Shown piece after piece: positions 7,371 to 15,627 of a DNA stretch of 64,000 nt. Position 1 is the stretch's first letter. Each line of letters opens with the position of its first letter. Made by a program: the position numbers and the translations under genes. Where the stretch lies: contig CAVYYF010000005.1 of the NCBI GenBank assembly GCA_963772675.1, forward strand, positions 186,001 to 250,000. Direction: 5' to 3'. This stretch comes from JAKAGZ01 sp963772675. Lineage in GTDB: Bacteria > Bacteroidota > Ignavibacteria > Ignavibacteriales > Ignavibacteriaceae. Below the pieces are notes generated by a model. That model saw only the letters and a program-made list of their open reading frames with translations, made no database searches and was not told the DNA's origin.

Positions 7371-10300
7371 ATGATTAACGATTTAGAACATAATATTTTA
7401 AAAAGTGATTTTCTGAAAGAGATAGTAAATTCTTTAAAGGATAATAACAAACTTTTTATTTCCCCTCTTTTTGGTTCTTCAAAAGTTTTTATTACTAAGA
7501 GATTAATTGAAAAAGAAAATCAAATAGTTTTTCTTTTTCCGGATGTAACTTCCGCATCTGAATTTGCAGTTGAATTAAATATGCTCGGCCTGGAAAGATA
7601 TTATGTAAACATAACTGAGTTTAAGCCGGAAGTTCTACAGGAAAAGATAACAGATATTTCAAACCGTGAAAAACTTATATTGATTTCAACCTATGAATTG
7701 TTGAACCACCAGTTTCCATCAAAAGAAAAGATTGATGAAACAACAACCCGAATTGAATTAGGGGGGAACTTATCTTACAACGATCTGATTGAATATTTTT
7801 ATTTACTAAATTATCAAAAAGATAAATTTGTAGAAGCACCTGGCGATTTCTCTGTCCGCGGCTCTATAATAGACTTTTGGTCGTACAGTGAAAAGAATCC
7901 GGCGAGGCTCGAATTCGACGGCGATTTTCTTGAATCAATTCGTTATTTTGAACCGGAAAGCCAAAGATCGATTGAGAACGTGAATACGGTCACCCTGGCT
8001 GGAGCTATAAATTTCAGCAATGCCAAAGCAAATAATGATTTTACGGATATATTTAGCTATCTGAAAAGCCCACTGGTTTTTATTTCCTCATTTGAAATAG
8101 AAAACCTGAAAGACCAAAAAATTAATGTTTTTACCAGCAAACTAGAAAATGAATCTCACGAACAGGTAGTGAGTATAGATATTGAAAACGAAGAATTTCC
8201 AGAAGCATTAATGATGAAATCTAAGATCCCGGATATTAAAGTTGAAAATGGTTTTGATGTCGAAAAGTTATTTTCAAAAACAAATGCGAGATGGATAGTT
8301 GAAGATGAATTATCCTCAAAAAATGAAAGAGTTGATTTAGGTTTAAGTGAAGCACCTACTATAAACGGCAATTATGAAATTCTCTTTAACACGTTAGAAA
8401 AATATTCCTCAGAAAATTTTTATATAACAATTACAGCAGAAAATGAGTTACAGTCTACGCGGCTAAGGGATCTTCTAACGGAATTCAAAGATGAATTAGC
8501 AAAGTTATTAGAACAGGGAAAGGTAAGAATTGAAACACTGGCAATTAAAAAAGGTTTTATCCATAAGGGAGAAAGACTTTTAGTCCTAACAGATTACCAG
8601 ATTTTTAACAAGCCATATAGAACAAAAACATCAAGGAAGTATAAAACTGCAAATAACAGGGCAAAATCAAAGGCTTTTGCTTCAATTAAAAAAGGTGATT
8701 TTGTTGTACACGAAGATTACGGAATTGGAAAATATGTTGGTCTTGAAACTATCAAAATTGGTGAGGCAGATCAGGAATCAATGAAAATTCTGTACGCGGA
8801 AGGAGGAGTTGTTTATGTAAATCTGAATTATCTAACACTGGTAAAAAAATATTCTTCCAATGAAAACCTGGCTCCAAGTCTGTCAACTCTCGGAACAGCC
8901 GAATGGGCAAACACAAAGCACAAAACAAAAAAGAAGATTAAAGAAGCCGCACGTGAATTGATAGAGTTATACGCAAAAAGAAAAGCTACTAAAGGGTACC
9001 AGTTTAATCCTGATACAGTCTGGCAGAGAGAGCTTGAAGCTTCATTTTTTTATGAAGATACACCTGATCAGGAAAAAGTTGCTGAAGAAGTTAAAACAGA
9101 TATGGAGGCCGAAAATCCTATGGACAGGCTCGTCTGCGGCGACGTTGGATTTGGAAAAACAGAAATTGCGGTTCGTGCCGCATTTAAAGCAGTGCAGGAT
9201 GGAAAGCAGGCTGCAGTACTTGTTCCCACAACTATTTTAGCGGAACAACATTACAACACTTTCACAGACAGACTCACTCAATTTCCTGTCCGTGTTGCTG
9301 CGCTTTCAAGATTTCAAACTAAAAAAGAGCAGAATGAAATTGTTAAAAATCTTGAAACAGGACAAGTGGATGTTGTAATAGGTACTCACAGGATTTTATC
9401 AAAAGACATAAAATTTCAGGATCTCGGACTTTTAATCATTGATGAAGAACACCGGTTCGGAGTTTCGGCTAAAGAAAAGCTTCGTTCGATAAAGGTTAAT
9501 GTTGATACTTTAACTTTAACGGCAACACCAATTCCACGTACTTTAAATTTATCTTTACTAGGGGCAAGGGATTTATCAATCATAGCAACGCCACCACCAA
9601 ACAGGCAGCCGATCTATACAAAGGTTTCGATATTTGATGTTTTTAAAATTAAAGAATGGGTACTTACCGAGCTTAAAAGAAACGGGCAGGTTTATTTCGT
9701 TCACGATCGGGTTCAGTCAATTGATAAGCTTTCAGGTTATCTTAATAAATACATGCCAGAGGTAAAAATAGCTGTTGCTCACGGACAGATGAAACCATCA
9801 CAGCTTGAAAACGTAATTCACGGTTTTTTAAATAAGAAGTACGATGTTCTCCTTTCTACAAAAATAATTGAATCGGGGATCGATATTCCAAATGTAAATA
9901 CGATTATAGTAAATCGCGCTGACAGGTTCGGGTTGGCGGAACTTCATCAATTACGAGGAAGAGTGGGAAGATCAAACCGCCAGGCTTATGCATATTTTAT
10001 CGTACCTTCATTAAGTGGAATAAATAAAAAAGCGCTGCGCAGATTGCAGGCTATTGAGGAGTTCACTGATGTAGGCGCCGGGTTCAATATCTCTATGCGT
10101 GATCTTGAAATTCGAGGTGCAGGGAATTTATTGGGAACCGAACAGAGCGGCTTCATTAATGATGTGGGATTCGATCTTTATGTAAAACTAATAAACGAAG
10201 CTGTTGAAGAATTGAAGTACCAGGAATTTAAAGAAGTCTTTAAAGATCTCCCCAAACATGAGGAAAGAACCGAGCCTACTCTCGACACATTTTTTGAAAT

Positions 10301-10781
10301 TGGCATTCCGCAGGAATATATGCCAGAACAAATGGATAGACTTAATTTTTATACAGCACTTTATTCAGTGAAAACTCTGGAAGAAATAGATGAGCTTCGT
10401 GAGGAGATGAAAGATCGTTTTGGTCCAGTTCCCACTATTGTAAACAGGTTAGTTTCAGTCGCTAAGTTGCGGTTTTATGCTTCCTATGCTTTATTCGAAA
10501 GAATCATAATTCAAAGAAAAAATATTTCGATAATTCTTCCCAAAGGAGAGAAGGAGGATTACTACAAAGTTAAATTTGTTGAGTTAATGAGATTTATTAT
10601 CGATAAATATAAAGACAAAATAAAATTTGATCAGAATAAAAACGTAATGAAACTTATACTGATAAATAATTTTGAATCGCCTGAAAAAATTCTTGAGTTT
10701 CTTATCAATTTCAGCAGGGAAGTAATGGAATTATTCGGTGCAGAAATGAAAGTAGAAGAAGTAACTAATAACCAGGTGTAA
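7371..10781 (+). CDS. mfd: Transcription-repair coupling factor Mfd
   Basis: A DNA translocase that removes RNA polymerase stalled at lesions and recruits UvrA; 1136 residues, normal for Mfd. The N-terminal UvrB-like region contains DFSVRGSIIDFWS and YSEKNPARLEFDGD. The RNAP-interaction domain includes KKGDFVVHEDYGIGKYVGLE. Helicase motifs follow: Walker A GDVGFGKTE, DEEH, TATPIPRTL and the GRVGR motif near residue 865. The TRCF C-terminal domain is complete. It sits 47 bp after the PAP2 gene on the same strand. No frameshift was found across this long gene. Confidence 0.98.
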   Translation: MINDLEHNILKSDFLKEIVNSLKDNNKLFISPLFGSSKVFITKRLIEKENQIVFLFPDVTSASEFAVELNMLGLERYYVNITEFKPEVLQEKITDISNREKLILISTYELLNHQFPSKEKIDETTTRIELGGNLSYNDLIEYFYLLNYQKDKFVEAPGDFSVRGSIIDFWSYSEKNPARLEFDGDFLESIRYFEPESQRSIENVNTVTLAGAINFSNAKANNDFTDIFSYLKSPLVFISSFEIENLKDQKINVFTSKLENESHEQVVSIDIENEEFPEALMMKSKIPDIKVENGFDVEKLFSKTNARWIVEDELSSKNERVDLGLSEAPTINGNYEILFNTLEKYSSENFYITITAENELQSTRLRDLLTEFKDELAKLLEQGKVRIETLAIKKGFIHKGERLLVLTDYQIFNKPYRTKTSRKYKTANNRAKSKAFASIKKGDFVVHEDYGIGKYVGLETIKIGEADQESMKILYAEGGVVYVNLNYLTLVKKYSSNENLAPSLSTLGTAEWANTKHKTKKKIKEAARELIELYAKRKATKGYQFNPDTVWQRELEASFFYEDTPDQEKVAEEVKTDMEAENPMDRLVCGDVGFGKTEIAVRAAFKAVQDGKQAAVLVPTTILAEQHYNTFTDRLTQFPVRVAALSRFQTKKEQNEIVKNLETGQVDVVIGTHRILSKDIKFQDLGLLIIDEEHRFGVSAKEKLRSIKVNVDTLTLTATPIPRTLNLSLLGARDLSIIATPPPNRQPIYTKVSIFDVFKIKEWVLTELKRNGQVYFVHDRVQSIDKLSGYLNKYMPEVKIAVAHGQMKPSQLENVIHGFLNKKYDVLLSTKIIESGIDIPNVNTIIVNRADRFGLAELHQLRGRVGRSNRQAYAYFIVPSLSGINKKALRRLQAIEEFTDVGAGFNISMRDLEIRGAGNLLGTEQSGFINDVGFDLYVKLINEAVEELKYQEFKEVFKDLPKHEERTEPTLDTFFEIGIPQEYMPEQMDRLNFYTALYSVKTLEEIDELREEMKDRFGPVPTIVNRLVSVAKLRFYASYALFERIIIQRKNISIILPKGEKEDYYKVKFVELMRFIIDKYKDKIKFDQNKNVMKLILINNFESPEKILEFLINFSREVMELFGAEMKVEEVTNNQV

Positions 10782-10791
10782 ATTTTATTAC

Positions 10792-10887
10792 TTATTTTTT
10801 TCGATCTTTTTTTTTCAGCTTTCTCAATTTTGATGCGCTTGGGCGACGTTTGCTGTATTTCCTCTCCAGGTTTTCCCCCTTTCCCAT
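10792..10887 (-). CDS. Small, highly basic 31-residue ORF (possible ribosome-associated peptide)
   Basis: A short ORF convergent with mfd. ATG at 10885-10887 is preceded by a good Shine-Dalgarno sequence (agaggaac). It encodes MGKGENLERKYSKRRPSASK followed by the basic tail LRKLKKKDRKK. Over half of the residues are Lys or Arg. The MGKG start and KRRP motif recall ribosomal protein bTHX, and the basic tail recalls other tiny ribosomal proteins, but the match is too weak to name it. It could also be a chance basic ORF in an AT-rich spacer. Confidence 0.4.
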   Translation of the reverse strand: MGKGENLERKYSKRRPSASKLRKLKKKDRKK

Positions 10888-10975
10888 AAATGTTCCTCTG
10901 TACAATAATTAACTAAACTTACAAATGGAAAATATCATTTTATGAAATTTTGTTCAAGGTTAGGCTTAATAAAAA

Positions 10976-11677
10976 TTATATATTTTGCGTTGCCGATTTA
11001 AAGAAAGATAATAGAATGGGGTTAGGGTTTTCCATCGAAGAATGTAGTTGTGGCTGAAATAAGCTTCCAACAAAGAATTTTAAGTTTTTATTTTCACACC
11101 CCCTTACTTCGCCCGAATCATTTTCAACAATAATTTTTAATCCACCTTCGTCAATTATCCTTTTATACTCCGGATTCACCCCGAAGCTGCAATGATAATT
11201 ACCGATAAATTTTTCATTTCCTATGGCTCTGTAAGTGATTGAATCCTTATCTATAATTTTTAACTCTTCACTTTGACCAACCAAAGAACAGGGAAGGGAT
11301 TTTATAACGAAAATTTCTGCGCCGGGAGTCGTTTCTTCATGTTCAGCATTTTTTATTCCAAGGACATTGCGGGCATGTTCAATAATCATATATTGAAATC
11401 CGCCGCAAATTGCCAAAAGCGGAATATCATTTTCACGGGCATATTTTATAGCGTCAAGCGCACCTTGTGCATTCGCATAAGGAGTTCCGGAAGCCATCCA
11501 AATTCCTTTAAACCGGGGAATTATTTCTTTGAAATTATCTTTTAAAATAGAGGTGTGAATCCAATCGCATGAAAAATCCTCGCCAATAGCTTCTGAAATG
11601 TGTGAGACTGAATCGTTGATTGCAATATGGGTATAAAACGCCGGATTGAAATCACCGATTATTCCAATTTTTATCAT
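10976..11677 (-). CDS. CTP synthase C-terminal-like class I amidotransferase-fold protein
   Basis: A 233-residue stand-alone protein resembling the glutaminase domain of CTP synthase but without the synthetase half. The nucleophile elbow is present: LLAICGGFQYM. The segment that normally carries the catalytic His-Pro-Glu reads LFQPQLHSS, so His and Glu are both replaced by Gln. The motif GIWMASGTPYANAQGALDAI corresponds to the oxyanion region. It probably belongs to the CTP-synthase C-terminal-related (seleno)protein group. The missing triad residues argue against ordinary glutamine hydrolysis, and the substrate is unknown. Neighbours give no pathway. Confidence 0.75.
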   Translation of the reverse strand: MIKIGIIGDFNPAFYTHIAINDSVSHISEAIGEDFSCDWIHTSILKDNFKEIIPRFKGIWMASGTPYANAQGALDAIKYARENDIPLLAICGGFQYMIIEHARNVLGIKNAEHEETTPGAEIFVIKSLPCSLVGQSEELKIIDKDSITYRAIGNEKFIGNYHCSFGVNPEYKRIIDEGGLKIIVENDSGEVRGCENKNLKFFVGSLFQPQLHSSMENPNPILLSFFKSATQNI

Positions 11678-11872
11678 AAATTATGTTGTTTTGTATATAA
11701 CTTAGGCTCAGTAAAAATAACAAAAATAATATGCGGATTCATCCTCAATTATTTCCTTATATCACAATAATTTAGCCGTCCAAAATTTATTATTGATTGC
11801 CGCAACCTTTTTTTTATAAGTTAAGTCCAAACAGAAACGTGCTAGGTACATAAATAATGAAAGAGGTACACT

Positions 11873-12586
11873 ATGAATAAATATTTTTCTTCGTTTTTAA
11901 TTCTTCTTTTGCTTTCTTTCATATCCACAATTACTTTGGCTGACTCGAGAACAAAAACCTATGATTACAAAGATTTTAGAGGTGTTTCGGTCGGAAGCGG
12001 AATGCAGGTTACTGTGACACAATCAAATAGCTATTCAATTTCAATTACTGCTGATGAAAGGGATTTTAAAGACCTGGTAGTGGAAAAAAGAGGTAACAGT
12101 CTTGACATTCATTATGACCGTAGCGTTTGGGGATGGTTTGGACATCACAGAAGAGGTAATGTGAAAATAAAGATAACAATGCCTGAGTTAACAGCAATTG
12201 ATCTGAGTGGAGGTGCAGAAGGTAATATCACAATGGATGTATCCGGAAAATCATTTAGTGCGGAAACATCCGGCGGCGCGGAATTAAAAGGGAATTTAAC
12301 TTGTGGAAATATTTCAGTTGAAACTTCAGGTGGAAGCAAAGTTGAACTCTCCGGCAAAGGTGAAAACCTGAATGCAGATGGTTCTGGAGGAAGCAGGATA
12401 AAAATGAGAAACTTTTCAGTTAGAAATGTTAATGCAGATCTTTCCGGTGGCTCAGCAGTATGGATCACTATGGACGGAACTCTAAATTCAGATCAGAGTG
12501 GAGGATCACATTTATATTATTATGGGAATGTTTCTCTCGGCAATACAAGTTTCAGCGGCGGTGCCGGGGTTTCAAAAGGTGATTAA
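11873..12586 (+). CDS. Secreted DUF2807 (head GIN domain) protein A
   Basis: A 237-residue exported protein with a signal peptide (residues 1-24, hydrophobic stretch FLILLLLSFISTITLA). The rest is a DUF2807 / putative auto-transporter adhesin head GIN domain. It has repeated strand units ending in SGG (LSGGAEGN, TSGGAELKG, TSGGSKVEL, GSGGSRIKM, LSGGSAVW, QSGGSHLYY), consistent with a beta-helix-like fold. The family is common in Bacteroidota envelopes; its molecular function is not settled. A paralogue follows 20 bp downstream. Confidence 0.85.
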   Translation: MNKYFSSFLILLLLSFISTITLADSRTKTYDYKDFRGVSVGSGMQVTVTQSNSYSISITADERDFKDLVVEKRGNSLDIHYDRSVWGWFGHHRRGNVKIKITMPELTAIDLSGGAEGNITMDVSGKSFSAETSGGAELKGNLTCGNISVETSGGSKVELSGKGENLNADGSGGSRIKMRNFSVRNVNADLSGGSAVWITMDGTLNSDQSGGSHLYYYGNVSLGNTSFSGGAGVSKGD

Positions 12587-12606
12587 TAATTAAAACGGGT
12601 TTTAAA

Positions 12607-13305
12607 ATGAAAAAGTTATTTGCATCAGTAATTTTTGTGATTTTTTTAGCTTCGCTTTCCTATGCGGGGGTTAGCCCTGATACCAAAACATATGATTATA
12701 AAGATTTCACATCGGTTGGGGTTAGCTCAGGGATGAAACTTAAAGTTACGCAATCAGATGAATACAGTATTACGGTTACCGGCGATAAAGACGATCTTGA
12801 AGATCTGATCGTTGAACAGCGAGGTAATAGTCTTCGTTTCCGTTTTGATGAAGATGGCTGGTTTAATAATCATGGTACTGTTAAGGTTGAAATTAAGATG
12901 CCGAAACTTACCTCTCTCGGAATGAGCGGGGCATCGGAAGCAAATATTACTATGGATATTGGATCAGACGATTTTAGCGCAGGGCTGTCGGGTGGTTCGG
13001 AATTAAAAGGAAGTCTGAAGTGCGGTGATATTCATCTTGCTACTTCCGGTTCGAGTGAAGTTACATTAAACGGTGATTGTAAATATTTGAAACTTGCGGG
13101 CTCCGGTGGAAGCGAATATCATCTTAAAAATTTCTCAGCAACTGGAGTAAAGGCATCTCTCTCCGGCGGGTGTGAGGTTACCGTTAGTATGAATGGTGAA
13201 CTCTCGTTTAGTGGCAGTGGCGGATCACAACTGGTATATTATGGTAATGCAGAATTAGGAAGTATACGTGCCAGCGGTGGTTCAGGGGTTTCGAGAGGGA
13301 AGTAA
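12607..13305 (+). CDS. Secreted DUF2807 (head GIN domain) protein B
   Basis: A 232-residue paralogue of the preceding gene with a signal peptide (MKKLFASVIFVIFLASLSYA). It shares the opening TKTYDYKDF and repeated SGG/SGS units (MSGASEAN, LSGGSELKG, TSGSSEVTL, GSGGSEYHL, LSGGCEVTV). The two genes are in tandem and almost certainly arose by duplication and share a transcript. A 28-nt palindrome just after the stop may act as a terminator. The role is inferred to be at the cell surface. Confidence 0.85.
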   Translation: MKKLFASVIFVIFLASLSYAGVSPDTKTYDYKDFTSVGVSSGMKLKVTQSDEYSITVTGDKDDLEDLIVEQRGNSLRFRFDEDGWFNNHGTVKVEIKMPKLTSLGMSGASEANITMDIGSDDFSAGLSGGSELKGSLKCGDIHLATSGSSEVTLNGDCKYLKLAGSGGSEYHLKNFSATGVKASLSGGCEVTVSMNGELSFSGSGGSQLVYYGNAELGSIRASGGSGVSRGK

Positions 13306-13314
13306 TTTTGTATT

Positions 13315-13342
13315 GCAGAGACGCTTCGTAAAGTGTCTCTGC
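13315..13342. repeat. 28-nt palindrome, family copy 1
   Basis: Arms GCAGAGACGCTT and AAGTGTCTCTGC form a 12-bp stem with one G-U pair around a CGTA loop. It lies between convergent genes and may terminate transcription from both sides. The arms share AGAGAC/GTCTCT with two other palindromes of the same length at 23494 and 41789. Confidence 0.75.
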
Positions 13343-13350
13343 TTATAAAT

Positions 13351-13710
13351 TTACTTTTTTGGCAGTGGTAAATTATGCAACCTTAAAAATGTCAATTTAT
13401 CCCAATAGCCTCTCTGGAAAACTATTTTATCATTTTCAGTTTTGAAAAACCCAGATCCTTTTAAACCAAGCGGATCTTTCCATTCAAGAATTCCCCAGTT
13501 ACCGTCTTCAAAAATATTTTCAACTATACAGATCATTTCAGCTTTGGCAAATTCATTTTCAAACATTTTCCTTATTGCTTCTCGTCCTTTCACAGGTTCA
13601 TTTGCAACCTGATGATTTATTGCATCATGAGCATAAAACAATGAAAGTTTTTCAGCATTGCCCTCGTTAAATGTTTCCACCCACTTTTGAATCAATTTTT
13701 TTGGCGACAT
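13351..13710 (-). CDS. SnoaL-like / NTF2-fold nuclear transport factor 2 family protein
   Basis: A 119-residue protein with the NTF2/SnoaL pattern: an N-terminal helix (KKLIQKWVETFNEGNAEKLS), then LFYAHDAINHQVANEPVKGR and the strand GNWGILEWKDPLG. Members act as small isomerases, hydrolases or binding proteins, and the specific reaction cannot be told from sequence. It starts 2 bp after the hemH stop codon on the same strand, so it is co-transcribed with ferrochelatase. A haem-linked role would be speculation. Confidence 0.75.
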   Translation of the reverse strand: MSPKKLIQKWVETFNEGNAEKLSLFYAHDAINHQVANEPVKGREAIRKMFENEFAKAEMICIVENIFEDGNWGILEWKDPLGLKGSGFFKTENDKIVFQRGYWDKLTFLRLHNLPLPKK

Positions 13711-13712
13711 AA

Positions 13713-14733
13713 TTAAATGTTATACGATAAAATTAATTTCTTTACTGCTTCAACCCATATATCAGAATCATTCAAACTTTCGACCAGTTGTAATTTTTTC
13801 CCGCCATTTTCTTTTAAATATTTGTTGATATTCATAGCCGATTTCGATTGTTGTTTCCAGGCAGTCTGCAACAAAGGCGGGGCTAAAGACCAGCAATTTT
13901 TTTGCACCTTCTTTCGCTTTTTCAATTACTGTTTTATCAGCAAACGGTTTCAGCCATTTATCATCGAGTCGTGATTGAAAACAAACGGTATACTTTTCTT
14001 TAGGTATATTTAATTTTTTTGCTAGCACTCTTGTTGTTGCATAACAGGTAGCTTTGTAACAAAATTTATTGTCTTCAGTAATTTCATTTTCACAGTTGTG
14101 ATCTGTGCAGGGTTTTCCATCATCATAAACTTTATCTACCTGTCGTTCAGGAAGTCCGTGATAGCTGAAAAGAACATGATCGAAGTCGTTTATATTATGT
14201 TTTTTTGCATTTTGTACAAAACAATTAATATATCCTTTGTCATCATAAAACTGACTGATGACTTTGATATCAGGAATAACCCACCACTTTCTTATTATTT
14301 TCATTGCTTTGTCAATTGCGGAACCATTCGTTGCGGAAGCGTATTGTGGAAACAGCGGCAGAATAATTATTCTGTGATAATTTTTCTTTTTCATTCTTTC
14401 CAATACAGATTCCATCGAGGGACTCTGATATCTCATCGCAAGCTCTATTTCAAAATCTTCGCCAATATTTTTTTGAAGTTTATTCTTTAAGTTTTTGCTG
14501 TAGTAAAGTAATGGTGAACCGTTTTCCGTCCATAGCTGCTGATAAATTTTTGCCGATTTCGGCGCACGGAAAGGCGCTATTATCAGGTTTACGAGTAATG
14601 TTCTGGCAAGCCAACTAATATCAATTACCCGGGCATCGCTTAAAAATTCTCTCAGATATTTTCTAACATCAGGCACTGAGGGGCTATCGGGTGTTCCAAG
14701 CTGAATAAGTAAAACTCCTGTTTTTGCGCCCAT
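13713..14733 (-). pseudogene. hemH: Ferrochelatase HemH, split by a +1 frameshift near the C-terminus
   Basis: It inserts iron into protoporphyrin (or coproporphyrin) to make haem. From ATG 14733 the frame gives canonical motifs: VLLIQLGTPDSP, the catalytic His in FSYHGLPERQ, and FSPAFVADCLETTIEIGYEY. It then runs into the unrelated tail KRKWREKITTGRKFE and stops at 13768. The expected C-terminus, ENGGKKLQLVESLNDSDIW, is in the next frame and ends at 13713. Removing one A from the A4 tract at 13812-13815 (complement) restores a 339-residue protein of normal length. Everything else is intact, so this may be a sequencing error or recoding rather than a dead gene. Confidence 0.88.
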
Positions 14734-14841
14734 TTTTCTGTTTTAGTTTTTGAAATGAATAATTCAAAGATATGTATTTTAAAAGAAATTTTTCTGGTTT
14801 CAGAAAAATGGTCTCATCAACCATTTCTACTGTCTAAATGC

Positions 14842-14872
14842 TTTGCATTTTAATTATTAGAGTTTATTTTTA
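14842..14872 (+). promoter_or_regulatory. Promoter for the FNR-like oxidoreductase
   Basis: TTTG at 14842-14845, exactly 19 bp, then TATTTTTA at 14865-14872. It matches the Bacteroidota TTTG/TAnnTTTG consensus except for the final base. The predicted start is near 14878, about 30 nt before ATG 14910. Confidence 0.55.
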
Positions 14873-14909
14873 AGATATAGTCTAACTTTAATAAAAACAG
14901 GTGTTTGTA

Positions 14910-15578
14910 ATGGAAGAACATATAGTAAAAGTGTTAAAAGTTGAAAATGTCATACATAATGTAAGAAGATTTACTGTTTCAAAGCCGGATGAATATAGTT
15001 TTATTCCCGGTCAGGCTACAGAAGTATCTATTAACACTAAGCTGTTAAAAGATGAGATGCGTCCTTTCACTTTTACCGGTCTTAATGACTGGCCAACACT
15101 TGAATTTACTACTAAAATATATACAGATCATCACGGAGTTACGGAAGCATTGGGCAAAGTAAAAGAAGGTGATGAGTTATTAATTCATGATGTTTGGGGA
15201 GCCATAAATTATAAGGGACTCGGAGTTTTTATTGCCGGAGGTGCCGGCGTTACACCTTTTATTGCAATTTTCAGAAAGCTTCATAAAGATAACAAGCTGG
15301 AAGGGAACAGACTAATCTTTTCAAACAAAACAGAAAAAGATATTATTCTGAAAGATGAATTCAACAAAATGCTCGGTGAAAATTTTTATAATACGCTAAC
15401 GCAAGAGAAAAGCGAAAAGTATGATCATAGAAAGATCGATAAAGCTTTTCTCCTGGAGAAAATAAAAAACTTTAGCCAGAATTTTTATATCTGTGGCCCT
15501 GATCAGTTTGTAAAAGACATTACTAATGCGCTGGAAGAACTTGGGGCAAAAGCGGACTCAGTAGTCTTTGAGAAATAA
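14910..15578 (+). CDS. Ferredoxin-NADP reductase-like FAD-binding oxidoreductase
   Basis: A 222-residue flavoprotein of the FNR superfamily. The FAD-binding barrel contains MRPFTFTG (RxYS/T-type motif). The NAD(P)-binding half has VFIAGGAGVTPFIAIFRKL and the C-terminal FYICGPDQFVKDI (CGP motif). It lacks a 2Fe-2S or globin domain, so it is a single-module reductase whose electron partner is not encoded next to it. ATG 14910 is chosen over GTG 14901 because of an AGGTG sequence just upstream. It is flanked by genes on the other strand and is probably monocistronic. Confidence 0.85.
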   Translation: MEEHIVKVLKVENVIHNVRRFTVSKPDEYSFIPGQATEVSINTKLLKDEMRPFTFTGLNDWPTLEFTTKIYTDHHGVTEALGKVKEGDELLIHDVWGAINYKGLGVFIAGGAGVTPFIAIFRKLHKDNKLEGNRLIFSNKTEKDIILKDEFNKMLGENFYNTLTQEKSEKYDHRKIDKAFLLEKIKNFSQNFYICGPDQFVKDITNALEELGAKADSVVFEK

Positions 15579-15627
15579 AAATTCGTCAGTTCAATAGTTT
15601 TATTAAATCTTTAGTGAAAAACTAATT

